Numbered from the stretch's first letter, positions 22,415 through 31,535 are shown. The stretch is 39,145 bases of DNA from Patescibacteria group bacterium (GCA_018829905.1 JAHJST010000002.1:1-39145), one strand, 5' to 3'. Program-made: numbers and translations. The notes: generated by a model not told the origin, from the letters alone.

Positions 22415-23767
22415 TTAAATTTTCTTAATTTTTTGTCCTTTTTTTGTGTCTTCAATTATATATCCTAGTTTTTTAATTTTATCTCTTAATTTATCAGATT
22501 CTTTATAATTTTTGTTTTTTCTTGCTATTTTTCTTTTTTCTGTTAATTCCTTAATATTTTTAGGAATAGATATTTCTTTTTTATTAAATAAATCTAATGC
22601 AAAAACTTTTTCCATTTCTTTTATTGTTCTAACCTTTCCTTGTGCTTTTTTGTCTCTTATTAAATTCCATAAAATACTTAAAGCTTTTGGCATGTCTAAA
22701 TCATTATTAATTGCATTTTTAAATTCATTTAAATATTTTTTATTAATTTTTTTATCATCTTTTAATTCTTGAATAATATTTTTTAATTTAGAATATGCAT
22801 TATTAGCTTTTTCTAAAGATTTTAAAGAAAAGTTTAATGATTTTCTATAATGCGTTAAAAATGTTAAATATCTAAAAGATAGGGGATTGCATTCTAATTC
22901 TGATAATGTAAACAATCCACCAGTGCTTTTAGATGCTTTTTTGCCATTTGATAATAGAAATGCTCCATGCATCCAAAAATTAACTACTTTTTTTCCTGTT
23001 GCTGCTTGGTTTTGTGCTATTTCATTTGTGTGGTGTGTTGGTATGTGGTCTATTCCACCAGTATGTATGTCTATTTTATCTCCTAAATATTTTAAAGCCA
23101 TTGCTGAACATTCTATGTGCCAACCAGGAAAACCAATTCCCCAAGGAGAATTCCATTCTTGTTGTCTTATGCCTGGTTTTTCTGAAAACTTCCATAAAGA
23201 AAAATCAGTAATATTCTTTTTTTCTTTTAATTCTATTCTTTTTCCTGCTTGCAATCCCTTAATATCTAATTTGGCTAACTCTCCATAATTTTTAATTTTA
23301 GAAGTATTAAAATATATTCCATCCTTTGTTTTATAAGTAAATCCTTTTTTTTCTAAAATTTTAATTAATTCAATTTGCTCTTTAATGTGTTCAGTTGCTT
23401 TTGCCCAGATATTTGGTTCTTTAATATTAAGTTTTTTAAGATCTTGTTTGAAATTATTTAAATAATAATTAGCTATTTGTTGTGTTGATTTTTTTTCTTT
23501 TTTAGCTGCTTTTTCTATTTTATCTTCTCCTTGATCAGCATCTGATGTTAAATGACCAACATCAGTGACATTTATTATTTGCTTTGTTTTAAAATTATTA
23601 AATTCTAAAACTCTATTTAATATATCTGAGAAAATATATGATCTAAGGTTTCCTATGTGGGAAAAAAAATACACAGTTGGACCACAAGTATAAATCCCAA
23701 CTGTTTTTTTAATTGGTTTAAATATTTGTTTTTTTCTATATAAAGTATTGTATAATTTTAAAGCCAT
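22415..23767 (-). CDS. cysS: Cysteinyl-tRNA synthetase
   Basis: This class I enzyme charges tRNA-Cys. The HIGH motif appears as HIGN (about 36-39) after the zinc ligand in TCGPTVYFF. The zinc-site motif GFPGWHIECSAM is present near residue 213. The signature loop reads KASKS (KKASKSTGGLFTL) instead of KMSKS, a common variant. GIDHIPTHHTNEIAQ is typical. At 450 aa it is a compact form. It overlaps corA by 10 nt and shares its transcript. Confidence 0.96.
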   Translation of the reverse strand: MALKLYNTLYRKKQIFKPIKKTVGIYTCGPTVYFFSHIGNLRSYIFSDILNRVLEFNNFKTKQIINVTDVGHLTSDADQGEDKIEKAAKKEKKSTQQIANYYLNNFKQDLKKLNIKEPNIWAKATEHIKEQIELIKILEKKGFTYKTKDGIYFNTSKIKNYGELAKLDIKGLQAGKRIELKEKKNITDFSLWKFSEKPGIRQQEWNSPWGIGFPGWHIECSAMALKYLGDKIDIHTGGIDHIPTHHTNEIAQNQAATGKKVVNFWMHGAFLLSNGKKASKSTGGLFTLSELECNPLSFRYLTFLTHYRKSLNFSLKSLEKANNAYSKLKNIIQELKDDKKINKKYLNEFKNAINNDLDMPKALSILWNLIRDKKAQGKVRTIKEMEKVFALDLFNKKEISIPKNIKELTEKRKIARKNKNYKESDKLRDKIKKLGYIIEDTKKGQKIKKI

Positions 23768-24666
23768 TTTTTGCCTCTAAACATTATTAACATAAACATA
23801 GTTCCAATCATCATTATTGATAGAATAATCCAAAAATCATTAGATGTTCCTACAAATGGCAGATATTTTGTATTCATTCCAAATATAGCAGCTAAAAGCG
23901 TTAATGGAAAAACAACAACAGCAAACATAGTAAGAACAGTCATTATTCTATTTGCTTTGTTGGTTAACAAAGAATCATTTGTTTCTTGTAAAGATTCTAT
24001 TGTTTCTTTATGATTTTCTAATAAATTCCATATTCTCATGTGATCTCCAATAATATCTGTAAAATATGGTTTTAGTTTTTTACCAAAAAATTCCACACCT
24101 CTTATTTTTAATGATTCAAGAATAGATTCTTGTGGTTGAATTGTTCTTCTAAAGTTTAAAATGTCCATTCTAATTAAAGAAATCTTTTTTACTAATTCAT
24201 CTTCTTGTTTTGCTCTTCTGACTTTAAACATGCCTTTTTCTAAATGATTTATTTTTTTAGTGATATGATCTATTTGTCTTAGAGAAAAATTAGTTAATTC
24301 TTCTAAGATGCAATGCATTAGAAGAGCAGGTGAGTTTAGTTTTTGTCCTTGTGTTTGGCATGTTTTCCAAAATTCTTCTAATGGTTTAATACTTTCGTAT
24401 CTTATTGTTATCAATGTATTTTTTGTTATTAGAAAATCTAATTCTATTGAATTTGTTGATTTTTCTTTTGGATCATAAATAGGAAAGCGCAGAACCATAA
24501 AAAGATAATCATCAAAGTGTTCTACTTTTGGTCTTAGGGTAGGGGATAATAATTCTTTTAAAGTAATTTTATCAAAAGCATATTTTTTTGATAAATGTTC
24601 AATATCTTTTTTGTCTGGATCTATAACATCAATCCAGGTTAATTCATTTATTTTTATTTCATTCAT
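23758..24666 (-). CDS. corA: CorA-family Mg2+/divalent cation channel
   Basis: CorA forms a pentameric funnel in the membrane that takes up Mg2+ (or Co2+/Ni2+). The 302-aa protein has a soluble N-terminal alpha/beta domain, a long stalk helix, and two C-terminal transmembrane helices joined by the GMN selectivity motif (AAIFGMNTKYLPFVG, about 263-277). A short basic tail (RGKKWL) ends the protein, as in the family. It heads a two-gene unit with cysS. An extended -10 promoter lies 27 nt upstream of the ATG. Confidence 0.94.
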   Translation of the reverse strand: MNEIKINELTWIDVIDPDKKDIEHLSKKYAFDKITLKELLSPTLRPKVEHFDDYLFMVLRFPIYDPKEKSTNSIELDFLITKNTLITIRYESIKPLEEFWKTCQTQGQKLNSPALLMHCILEELTNFSLRQIDHITKKINHLEKGMFKVRRAKQEDELVKKISLIRMDILNFRRTIQPQESILESLKIRGVEFFGKKLKPYFTDIIGDHMRIWNLLENHKETIESLQETNDSLLTNKANRIMTVLTMFAVVVFPLTLLAAIFGMNTKYLPFVGTSNDFWIILSIMMIGTMFMLIMFRGKKWL

Positions 24667-24693
24667 AATTTTATATTTAATTCTTATTTATAT

Positions 24694-24724
24694 ATTATAT
24701 CATAAAAATATTTAAAAAAGTCAA
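24694..24724 (-). promoter_or_regulatory. corA promoter
   Basis: Minus strand: TTGACT (24719-24724), a 19-nt spacer and TGATATAAT (extended -10; hexamer 24694-24699). Unlike most core units here it gives a real leader of about 20 nt. It is back to back with the SPFH promoter. Confidence 0.55.
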
Positions 24725-24729
24725 AACAG

Positions 24730-24759
24730 TTGACAATCATATGATTTGTATGGTATAAT
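24730..24759 (+). promoter_or_regulatory. SPFH gene promoter
   Basis: Perfect TTGACA (24730-24735), an 18-nt spacer and TGGTATAAT (extended -10; hexamer 24754-24759). The leader of about 30 nt ends in AAGGAG (24783-24788). Confidence 0.8.
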
Positions 24760-24794
24760 TGATATGTTCTTTAAAAATTAAAAAGGAGATTATT

Positions 24795-24986
24795 ATGGAA
24801 GAAAAGAAAGATGTAAAGATTGAAAGGTTAAAAAAGGAAGAAAAAGAGATTGAGGAATTAAAGAAAAAATTTAGATTAGCAAGAAAAATCTTTTTTGTTA
24901 TTTCCATTGCTATGCTTGTATTTTCTTTTACTATTTCTTATTCTTTCTTTGCTTTGTTTTTGGTTTTTTGTTCTCAGCCTATCTAA
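24795..24986 (+). CDS. N-terminal part of an SPFH/stomatin-like protein (frame 1)
   Basis: This 63-aa reading frame has a charged coiled-coil N-terminus (about 1-27) and a hydrophobic hairpin (about 30-57), ending four codons past a T6 run. It starts at 24795 with AAGGAG at proper distance under a consensus promoter. The following SPFH frame lacks exactly this part: read in the -1 frame, the hydrophobic segment continues smoothly (FGFLFSAYLTFSFKFVQEW). The two frames are therefore best read as one gene joined by a -1 shift at 24964-24969, or as one gene broken by a frameshift mutation or sequencing error. Confidence 0.7.
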   Translation: MEEKKDVKIERLKKEEKEIEELKKKFRLARKIFFVISIAMLVFSFTISYSFFALFLVFCSQPI

Positions 24987-25777
24987 CCTTTTCATTTAAG
25001 TTTGTGCAAGAATGGGAAGAGGCATTGATTATTTTTCTTGGCAAATATAAAAGAACCAGAAAAGCTGGACCAACTAGCATTTTTTGGCCATTTGAGAAAG
25101 TAATCTTTGTTGACATGAGAATAAAAGAAAAAGACATGTCAAAGCAGGAGGTTATAACGTCAGATGGAATAACCTTAGAAGTAGATGCTGTAATATGGTA
25201 CAGGGCAGATGATGCAAAGGCATATACTTTTAACATCCAGGACCCAGATGGATCGACCCAAGATTTTTCAATGGCTGTTATAAGAGGCAAAATGGGAAGA
25301 ATGACAGAAAAAGGATGCATTAAAGAAAGACGCAAAATAACAGAGTATTTAATGAGTGAGGTTGATGGAAAGACAAAAGAGAATGAAGCAGAAAAACCAA
25401 TTGACTGGGGAATTAAAGTAACAGGAGCAGAAATAAAGGATATTCGAAGACCAAAAGAAGTTGAAGCCGCAGTCCATAAAAAGAGAGCAGCAAAAGACGA
25501 AAGAGATGCTACAATACTAAAAGCAGAAGGAGAATCTAAGGCAAAGATGTTGATGGCTGATGCAGAAAGATATCAAGTAGAAGAAGAGGGGAAGGCTGAT
25601 GTTTTTTTTACCAACCTTTCAATTGAGATGTTGGAAAAATACACCGGAGACAAGAAATCAGCTGCAGAGCTTTATAAGGTTCTCAGAGCTATTAATGAAT
25701 TTGGTGGCTCTGATACAAAAACAATTCTTGCGGAATTTCCTGGTATTAGTGATTTGTTCGGAAAATTTCTAAAATAG
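24968..25777 (+). CDS. SPFH/band-7 (stomatin-like) domain protein, frame 2
   Basis: This frame encodes the SPFH core: EEALIIFLGKYKRTRKAGP, KQEVITSDGITLEVDAVIWYR and VTGAEIKDIRRPKEVEAAV, followed by a long Lys/Ala/Glu coiled coil (AAKDERDATILKAEGESKA) and a C-terminal domain ending FLK. SPFH proteins scaffold membrane microdomains and often hold proteases or stress complexes. The only start for this frame alone would be TTG at 24968 inside a transmembrane segment with no SD, so expression by frameshift from 24795 is more plausible. Base composition and codon use are visibly less AT-biased than the neighbours, which hints at transfer. Confidence 0.8.
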   Translation: MFSAYLTFSFKFVQEWEEALIIFLGKYKRTRKAGPTSIFWPFEKVIFVDMRIKEKDMSKQEVITSDGITLEVDAVIWYRADDAKAYTFNIQDPDGSTQDFSMAVIRGKMGRMTEKGCIKERRKITEYLMSEVDGKTKENEAEKPIDWGIKVTGAEIKDIRRPKEVEAAVHKKRAAKDERDATILKAEGESKAKMLMADAERYQVEEEGKADVFFTNLSIEMLEKYTGDKKSAAELYKVLRAINEFGGSDTKTILAEFPGISDLFGKFLK

Positions 25778-25786
25778 TTTTTTATC

Positions 25787-25824
25787 TCGGGTATGGACTC
25801 AATGTTCATGCCCGATTTTCTTTT
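25787..25824 (+). terminator. Rho-independent terminator of the SPFH gene
   Basis: TCGGGTATG (25787-25795) pairs with CATGCCCGA (25807-25815, one G-U), followed by TTTTCTTTT. It runs into the CIRCE element. Confidence 0.8.
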
Positions 25825-25849
25825 AGCACTCTTGACATGAGAGTGCTAA
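25823..25849. promoter_or_regulatory. CIRCE operator (HrcA binding site)
   Basis: A perfect copy of the consensus: TTAGCACTC, nine bases, GAGTGCTAA. The nine-base spacer and flank hold the -35, so HrcA binding should block the hrcA-grpE-dnaK promoter until heat shock. Confidence 0.97.
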
Positions 25850-25860
25850 TTTAATAAACT
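25832..25860 (+). promoter_or_regulatory. hrcA-grpE-dnaK promoter (leaderless)
   Basis: TTGACA (25832-25837) lies inside CIRCE, followed by a 17-nt spacer and TAAACT (25855-25860), identical in form to the rplJ promoter. The hrcA ATG is 6 nt further on. Confidence 0.75.
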
Positions 25861-25866
25861 TAATAT

Positions 25867-26520
25867 ATGACAGAAAGACAGAAAAAATTATTAGAAATAA
25901 TTGTTAAAGAATATGTTAAATATTCTAAGCCAATTAGTTCAAAAAACTTAGTTAAAAAATTAAGCCTAAGCTCTGCTACAATTAGAAATGAAATGAATGA
26001 ATTAGAAAAAAAAGGATATTTAATTAAGCCACATATATCTGGAGGAAGAATCCCAACAGAAAAAGCATATAAGGTATATATTTCTTCTTTAGAAGAAGTA
26101 GACGTTCCAATAAATGTATGTGTTTCTGATTTTAGAGAAATGACTAAAATATTAGCTGAATTATCTGGTGGTTTTGCGTTTGGTGGAATAAGACAAGATT
26201 TTCATCAGTCTGGTTTTTCTAATTTATTAAAAGAAGCAGAACATGATGAAGATTTTTCTATTGAAACTAGAAAAATAATGGAGGAATTTGAAAATCATTT
26301 TGATGAACTATTTGAAGATATATCTGATAATCAAACACGTGTTTTTATTGGAAAAGAGAGTCCATTTAAAAAAACTAAAAAAATAAGTTTGATTGTTTCT
26401 GGTTGTAATACACCAGAACAAGGATTAATTGGATTATTAGGTCCAATGAGAATGAAATATGATTACAATATTTCATTAATTAATAAATTAAAACAATTAA
26501 TTGAACAAGATTATGAGTGA
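25867..26520 (+). CDS. hrcA: Heat-shock repressor HrcA, minimal form
   Basis: HrcA represses chaperone genes by binding CIRCE. The winged helix is complete (SSKNLVKKLSLSSATIRNEM, then GGRIPTEKAYKVYI). The C-terminal GAF-like signature is present (RVFIGKESPF, SLIVSGCNTPEQG, LLGPMRMKYDYNISLINKL). At 217 aa it is far shorter than the usual ~340; the missing part is the inserted domain and much of the middle region. It still sits behind a perfect CIRCE, so it probably works with a reduced sensing domain. grpE overlaps its end by 8 nt. Confidence 0.92.
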   Translation: MTERQKKLLEIIVKEYVKYSKPISSKNLVKKLSLSSATIRNEMNELEKKGYLIKPHISGGRIPTEKAYKVYISSLEEVDVPINVCVSDFREMTKILAELSGGFAFGGIRQDFHQSGFSNLLKEAEHDEDFSIETRKIMEEFENHFDELFEDISDNQTRVFIGKESPFKKTKKISLIVSGCNTPEQGLIGLLGPMRMKYDYNISLINKLKQLIEQDYE

Positions 26521-26980
26521 ATTAAAATATGTTTCTGAACAGGAAGATAAAAACAAAAAAGCAAAAAATAAGTTAAAGATCTGTCAAAAAGAAAGATCAG
26601 AATATTTAGCTGGTTGGCAAAGAGCTAAAGCAGATTTAATTAATTTTAGAAAAGAACAAGAGAGCAGAAATTCTGATATTTTTAAATTTGCAAATCAGAA
26701 TTTTGTTTTAGAAATTCTTCCTGTTTTAGATTCTTTTGAATTAGCATTAAAACATAAAAACGAAGGAATTGAACAACTATATTTACAATTTAAAAACATA
26801 TTAAAATCTAATGGTTTAGAAGAAATAAAATCTATTGGAGAAAAGTTTAATCCTGAATTTCATGAATCTATTGGAGAAATTAAAGGAAAAAAAGGATTTG
26901 TTATTCAGGAAATACAAAAAGGATATGTTTTAAATAATAAGGTTATTAGGCCCTCAAGAATTAAAATTGGTAAAAATTAA
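26513..26980 (+). CDS. grpE: Nucleotide exchange factor GrpE
   Basis: GrpE releases ADP from DnaK as a dimer. It has an N-terminal long helix ([19 protein letters not shown]), the conserved [16 protein letters not shown], and the beta-domain ([30 protein letters not shown]). From the ATG at 26513 the length is 155 aa, on the short side. An upstream TTG in frame (26501) is less likely. It overlaps hrcA by 8 nt and is followed by dnaK after 11 nt. Confidence 0.95.
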   Translation: MSELKYVSEQEDKNKKAKNKLKICQKERSEYLAGWQRAKADLINFRKEQESRNSDIFKFANQNFVLEILPVLDSFELALKHKNEGIEQLYLQFKNILKSNGLEEIKSIGEKFNPEFHESIGEIKGKKGFVIQEIQKGYVLNNKVIRPSRIKIGKN

Positions 26981-26991
26981 TTAAAAAATAT

Positions 26992-28905
26992 ATGTCAAAA
27001 ATATTAGGTATTGATTTAGGCACAACCAATTCAGCTATGGCTATAATTGAAGCTGGTGAGCCAAGAATTATTGAAAACAAAGAAGGAAACAGAACAACTC
27101 CTTCTATTGTTGCTATGTCTAAGGCTAATGAAAGATTAGTTGGTCTTTTAGCAAAAAGACAATCTGTTACTAATCCAGAAAATACAATTTTTTCTACAAA
27201 AAGATTAATTGGTAGAAGATATTCTGATTCAGTTGTCCAAAAAGATAAAAAACTTTTTCCTTTTGAAATGAAAGAGTCTAAAGAAGGAGGCGTGGAAGTA
27301 AAAATGGGAGATAAATATTATCGTCCAGCTGAAATATCAGCAATGATTCTTCAAAAACTAAAACAAGACGCAGAAGATAAATTAGGAGAAAAAATAGAAG
27401 AAGCTGTTATTACTGTTCCAGCATATTTTGATGATTCTCAAAGAAAAGCAACAAAAGATGCAGGAGAAATAGCTGGTTTAAAAGTAAAAAGAATAATTAA
27501 CGAACCAACAGCAGCTGCTTTAGCTTATGGATTAAATAAGAAAAAGGATGAACAAATTGTTGTTTTTGATTTTGGTGGTGGTACTTTTGATGTTTCGGTT
27601 TTAGAGGTATCAGCAGATACTGTAGAGGTTAAATCAACTGGTGGAGATACTCATTTGGGTGGAGATGACTTTGATCAAAAAATAATTGATTGGTTAATTG
27701 ATGAATTTAAAAAAGATCAAGGAATTGATTTATCTAAAGATCAATTGTCTCTTCAAAGACTAAAAGAAGCAGGGGAAAAAGCCAAGCATGAATTATCTTC
27801 TACTCCAGAGGCAGAGATTAATATTCCTTTTATTACTTCTGATGCTAATGGACCAAAGCACTTAAACATTAAATTAACTAGAGCTAAATTAGAAGAATTA
27901 GTAGGAGAATATATTGATAATGCAATTGAAGTTACTAAAAGAGTTGTAGATGATTCTGGTTTTAAAATTTCAGATATTGATGAAATTGTTTTAGTTGGTG
28001 GGCAAACAAGAATGCCTGCTATTCAAAAAGCTGTTAAAAAATTATTTGGGAAAGAACCTCATAAAGATATTAATCCTGATGAAGTTGTTGCTCTTGGTGC
28101 TGCTACTCAAGCTGGCATTTTTCAAGGAGATGTTAAAGATGTTCTATTATTAGATGTAACGCCTTTATCTTTGGGAATAGAAACCTTGGGAAGCGTTATG
28201 ACTAAATTAGTTGAAAAAAACACAACTATTCCAGTTTCTAAATCACAAGTATTTTCTACTGCAGCTGATAATCAACCATCTGTGGAAATACATGTTTTAC
28301 AAGGAGAAAGACCAATGGCTAGTGATAATAAAACATTGGGAAGATTTATTTTAGACGGTATTCCACCTGCTCCAAGAGGAATTCCTCAAGTTGAAGTATC
28401 TTTTGATATTGATGCTAATGGAATATTAAATGTTTCTGCCAAAGACAAGGCAACAGGAAAAGAACAATCTATTAGAATAGAAGCATCTTCTGGTATTCCA
28501 GAAGAAGAAATAGAAAAAATGAAAAAAGATGCTGAATTACATGAACAAGAAGATAAAAAGAAAAAAGAATTAATTGATGCTAAAAATACAGCAGATACTT
28601 TAGTTTTTTCTACAGAAAAAACATTAAAAGAATTTGGAGACAAAGTTAAAGAAGATGATAAAAAAGAAATTCAGGAAAAAGTAGAAAATCTTAAAAAAGT
28701 AAAAGATATAGATGATGTTGAAGAAATTAAAAAAGCTTCTGATGAATTATCACAAGCTATTCAGAAAGTAGGGACAGAATTATATAAAGCACAGCAAGAT
28801 GCTCAAAAACAAGATGAGAAAAATCCAGACGTAGAAGCTCCAGATGTAGAAGAAGGTGAGATTGAAGAAGATAAAAACCAAGATTCAACTGAACAAGATA
28901 ATTAA
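26992..28905 (+). CDS. dnaK: Chaperone DnaK (Hsp70)
   Basis: This is the ATP-driven Hsp70 chaperone. The nucleotide-binding domain has [13 protein letters not shown] at the start, [32 protein letters not shown] and [13 protein letters not shown]. The substrate-binding domain follows the [16 protein letters not shown] linker. The helical lid ends in an acidic tail. At 637 aa it is full length. It is the last gene of the CIRCE-controlled operon. dnaJ is not next but 960 bp on, behind another promoter. Confidence 0.98.
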   Translation: MSKILGIDLGTTNSAMAIIEAGEPRIIENKEGNRTTPSIVAMSKANERLVGLLAKRQSVTNPENTIFSTKRLIGRRYSDSVVQKDKKLFPFEMKESKEGGVEVKMGDKYYRPAEISAMILQKLKQDAEDKLGEKIEEAVITVPAYFDDSQRKATKDAGEIAGLKVKRIINEPTAAALAYGLNKKKDEQIVVFDFGGGTFDVSVLEVSADTVEVKSTGGDTHLGGDDFDQKIIDWLIDEFKKDQGIDLSKDQLSLQRLKEAGEKAKHELSSTPEAEINIPFITSDANGPKHLNIKLTRAKLEELVGEYIDNAIEVTKRVVDDSGFKISDIDEIVLVGGQTRMPAIQKAVKKLFGKEPHKDINPDEVVALGAATQAGIFQGDVKDVLLLDVTPLSLGIETLGSVMTKLVEKNTTIPVSKSQVFSTAADNQPSVEIHVLQGERPMASDNKTLGRFILDGIPPAPRGIPQVEVSFDIDANGILNVSAKDKATGKEQSIRIEASSGIPEEEIEKMKKDAELHEQEDKKKKELIDAKNTADTLVFSTEKTLKEFGDKVKEDDKKEIQEKVENLKKVKDIDDVEEIKKASDELSQAIQKVGTELYKAQQDAQKQDEKNPDVEAPDVEEGEIEEDKNQDSTEQDN

Positions 28906-28932
28906 ATTTGATTTACAAAAATTTTGATTTTT

Positions 28933-28971
28933 ATTTGTTTTTTAAGAAAACAAATATATTTATAGTATAAT
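28933..28971 (+). promoter_or_regulatory. Hairpin (terminator-like) and -10 element before the membrane gene-dnaJ pair
   Basis: ATTTGTTTT (28933-28941) pairs with AAAACAAAT (28947-28955) and probably ends the dnaK message, although the following tract is AT-mixed. TATAAT at 28966-28971 should start the next unit, leaving a leader of about 20 nt. No CIRCE is present here. Confidence 0.5.
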
Positions 28972-28998
28972 TAAATAATAAAAATTAAATTTAAAATT

Positions 28999-29871
28999 AT
29001 GACCAAATTAAAAAAAGAATTAATTTTGGGATCAATTCTTTTTATATTATCGATCTTTTCTTGGTGGTTTATTAAATCCATTTTTTATTTTGGCAATTTA
29101 ACATTAGCTTGTTGGATATCTGGGATAATCCTTTTAATTATTTGGGGAGTTTCTTTGTGCTTATCAATGTTATTAATAAAAGATAAAAGAATTTTATTTG
29201 GTTCTTTTTTTATTTCTTTAGTTTCTTTTGTATTTTTCTTTAACAATGAACCATTTTATTATTTAATTGTATTAATTCTTTTATTTTTTTCTTTTATTAA
29301 TGCAAGTAGAAAAATTAAAAAACAAGAACAAATACAAATTAAATTAAATTATTGGAAAATATATAAATCTGGTTTTTCTTTTTTAATTACATTTTTAATT
29401 ATTGTTATTTCTCTTATTTACTATTTTTCTCCATCTCTAATGCAAATCAAAGAATTTGAATTTTCTTTATCTAGAGATATTTTTAATAAAGTAATAAGTC
29501 CATTAGAAAATCTAATTGCTGAAAGATTACCAGATGGTGTTAATTTAGATTTTAATGCTAATGAATTTTTAAAAGAAGATGAGATTTTAGATTTAAAAGA
29601 AAGATATGGTATTGTTGTTGAAAAAACAGACACAGGAAAAGATGTTTTATATAATTTAATTAATTTTCAATTAAATAATTTTTCAGGGCCGTATAGAAAA
29701 TTTATTCCTTTTGGATTAGCAATAGGACTTTTTATTTTTCTAAAAATCATAAGCATAATATATGTTATAACAGTTGTTTCTTTTAGTTCTCTTTTAACTT
29801 ATTTTCTAATCAATATTAAATTTATTTCTAAAGAGAATATTAAAAAAGAAGTTTCAACAGTTAAATTATGA
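28999..29871 (+). CDS. Multi-pass membrane protein co-transcribed with dnaJ
   Basis: No family is recognised. The 290-aa protein has four close N-terminal transmembrane helices (about 8-100), a short basic loop, a fifth helix (about 128-146), a soluble segment of roughly 90 residues (SLSRDIFNKVISPLENLIAERLPDG region) and one or two C-terminal helices (about 232-275). It overlaps dnaJ by 4 nt (ATGA), so they share translation. A membrane partner for the DnaJ/DnaK system is a reasonable guess from position only. Confidence 0.75.
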   Translation: MTKLKKELILGSILFILSIFSWWFIKSIFYFGNLTLACWISGIILLIIWGVSLCLSMLLIKDKRILFGSFFISLVSFVFFFNNEPFYYLIVLILLFFSFINASRKIKKQEQIQIKLNYWKIYKSGFSFLITFLIIVISLIYYFSPSLMQIKEFEFSLSRDIFNKVISPLENLIAERLPDGVNLDFNANEFLKEDEILDLKERYGIVVEKTDTGKDVLYNLINFQLNNFSGPYRKFIPFGLAIGLFIFLKIISIIYVITVVSFSSLLTYFLINIKFISKENIKKEVSTVKL

Positions 29872-30929
29872 GTAAAGATTATTATTCAATTTTAGGCGTT
29901 TCAAAATCTTCTTCTAAAGAAGAAATTAAGAGAGCTTATAGAAAATTAGCTCATCAATATCATCCTGATAAAAATGGAGGAGATGATAAGAAGTTTAAAG
30001 AAATCAATGAATCTTATCAGATTTTATCTGATGATCAGAAACGTCAACAATATGATCAATTTGGAACTAATTTTAATCAAGCAGGTTCTTCTGGTGCTGG
30101 TTTTGAAGATATGTTTAGTGGATTCCAAGGAAATTTTTCTAATTTTGATTTTTCTGATATGTTTGGAGATGTTTTTTCTAGAGCTGGATTTTCAAGAAAA
30201 CAAAAAGGAAAAGATATTGTTGTTGATGTAGAAATTAGTTTAGAAGATGCATTTAAAGGAATTGTTAAAGAAATTAATTTAAGAAAATTAACCAATTGTT
30301 CTAATTGTCGGGGAACTGGTGGAGAGCCAGGAAAAGGAAAGAAAAGATGTTCTGATTGTAATGGGGCTGGAAAAATAGAACAAACAAAAAGAACTTTTTT
30401 TGGTATTTTTTCTCAAGTAATTTCTTGTCCTAAATGTAATGGGAAAGGAGAGGTTCCAGAAAAAGAATGTAAAAAGTGTAAAGGAAGGGGCAAGGTGTAT
30501 GATATTGAGACAATAAAGCTTAAATTACCAGCTGGGGTTAATAATGCGCAAACAATTAGATTAGCTGGTAGGGGAGAAGTTTCTAAGTCAGATGGTTCTT
30601 CTGGCGATTTATATGTAAGGGTTCATGTTAAAAAACATAAAGAATTTGAAAGAAAAGGAGATGATATTTATTACAATGCAAAAATTAAATTTACTCAAGC
30701 TGTTTTAGGAGATAAAATAGATATTCCTACATTAGAAAATAATGTTAAATTAAAAATACCAGTTGGTACTGAATCTAATAAAATATTTAGACTAGCAGAT
30801 AAAGGAATGCCAAGACTAAATCGTTCTGGTAGAGGAGATTTATATGTAAAAATTAATGTTATTGTTCCAAAAAGATTATCTAGAAAAGAAAAACAATTAA
30901 TTGAAGAATTAAAAGAAGAAGGTGTATAA
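29868..30929 (+). CDS. dnaJ: Co-chaperone DnaJ (Hsp40)
   Basis: DnaJ delivers unfolded clients to DnaK and stimulates its ATPase. The J-domain has HPD at 32-34, then a Gly/Phe region (about 68-110), four zinc-binding CxxCxGxG repeats (CSNCRGTG, CSDCNGAG, CPKCNGKG, CKKCKGRG, about 143-212) and the C-terminal substrate-binding domains. At 353 aa it is a complete type I DnaJ. Only the preceding membrane-protein gene lies with it. Confidence 0.97.
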   Translation: MSKDYYSILGVSKSSSKEEIKRAYRKLAHQYHPDKNGGDDKKFKEINESYQILSDDQKRQQYDQFGTNFNQAGSSGAGFEDMFSGFQGNFSNFDFSDMFGDVFSRAGFSRKQKGKDIVVDVEISLEDAFKGIVKEINLRKLTNCSNCRGTGGEPGKGKKRCSDCNGAGKIEQTKRTFFGIFSQVISCPKCNGKGEVPEKECKKCKGRGKVYDIETIKLKLPAGVNNAQTIRLAGRGEVSKSDGSSGDLYVRVHVKKHKEFERKGDDIYYNAKIKFTQAVLGDKIDIPTLENNVKLKIPVGTESNKIFRLADKGMPRLNRSGRGDLYVKINVIVPKRLSRKEKQLIEELKEEGV

Positions 30930-30932
30930 AAC

Positions 30933-30969
30933 TTGACAAGTTAATTTTATGTACGTTATAATGTACATA
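30933..30969 (+). promoter_or_regulatory. Toxin-antitoxin promoter with palindromic operator
   Basis: TTGACA (30933-30938), an 18-nt spacer and TATAAT (30957-30962). A perfect inverted repeat TATGTAC (30948-30954) / GTACATA (30963-30969) brackets the -10, where the antitoxin or toxin-antitoxin complex would repress its own promoter. Confidence 0.8.
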
Positions 30970-30989
30970 TAATTATTAATAGTATATTT

Positions 30990-31271
30990 ATGAGTAAAAA
31001 AATAATTTCTATAACAGAAGGTCGTAAAAATCTCTTTAAAATTGCCGAATACGTACAAAAACCAGCTACTTATTATGAATTTACTGTAGATGGGAAACCA
31101 AAGGTTGTTTTAATGTCTAGCCAAGAATTTGATTCTATTGTTGAGACAATGGAAATTCTTAGTGATCCACAAACAATGAAAAACATTAAAAAAGCAGAAG
31201 AAGAACACAAAAAAGGAGAATATATTAGTTGGGATGATTTAAAAAAAGAACTTGGTTTAAGTAATAAATAA
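30990..31271 (+). CDS. Phd/YefM-family antitoxin
   Basis: This 93-aa protein starts with the Phd/YefM N-terminal fold (ISITEGRKNLFKIAEYVQKP, then YYEFTVDGKPKVVLMSSQEFDSI), which dimerises and binds DNA. The C-terminal tail (EEEHKKGEYISWDDLKKELGL) should wrap and inhibit the toxin. The toxin gene follows after 3 nt. Autorepression through the palindrome at the -10 is expected. Confidence 0.9.
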   Translation: MSKKIISITEGRKNLFKIAEYVQKPATYYEFTVDGKPKVVLMSSQEFDSIVETMEILSDPQTMKNIKKAEEEHKKGEYISWDDLKKELGLSNK

Positions 31272-31274
31272 TTT

Positions 31275-31535
31275 ATGTCTCGAAAATTTAAGATAATAGT
31301 TTCTAAATCATCTGCAAAAGGATTGAAAAAAATTCCTTTACCATGGAGAAGCAGAATTATATTGAGCATAGACCCGCTTCAAGAAAATCCTTTTATGGGT
31401 GAGAAATTATGGGGGAAGCTTGAAGGAAAAAGAAAGATTCACATACATCCATATCGTATAATTTATGAAGTTAGTGAAAAAGAGAAAACAATAATTATTT
31501 TAGAAACAGGCCATAGATCTAATGTGTATAAATAA
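31275..31535 (+). CDS. RelE/ParE-superfamily toxin
   Basis: This 86-aa protein has the RelE fold signature: FKIIVSKSSAKGLKKIP, DPLQENPFMGEKLWGKLEG, then KIHIHPYRIIYEV and IILETGHRSNVYK. The Arg/His/Tyr-rich C-terminus is the catalytic face in ribosome-dependent mRNA endonucleases of this family; a ParE-type gyrase poison is not excluded. It overlaps the mutase start by 14 nt, so the toxin is tied in translation to an essential-looking metabolic gene. Confidence 0.9.
   Translation: MSRKFKIIVSKSSAKGLKKIPLPWRSRIILSIDPLQENPFMGEKLWGKLEGKRKIHIHPYRIIYEVSEKEKTIIILETGHRSNVYK

Noticed and set aside
22887-23288. Plus-strand frame of 133 codons inside cysS.
   Set aside because: It is antisense to the conserved zinc and active-site region of cysteinyl-tRNA synthetase, with no promoter or SD.
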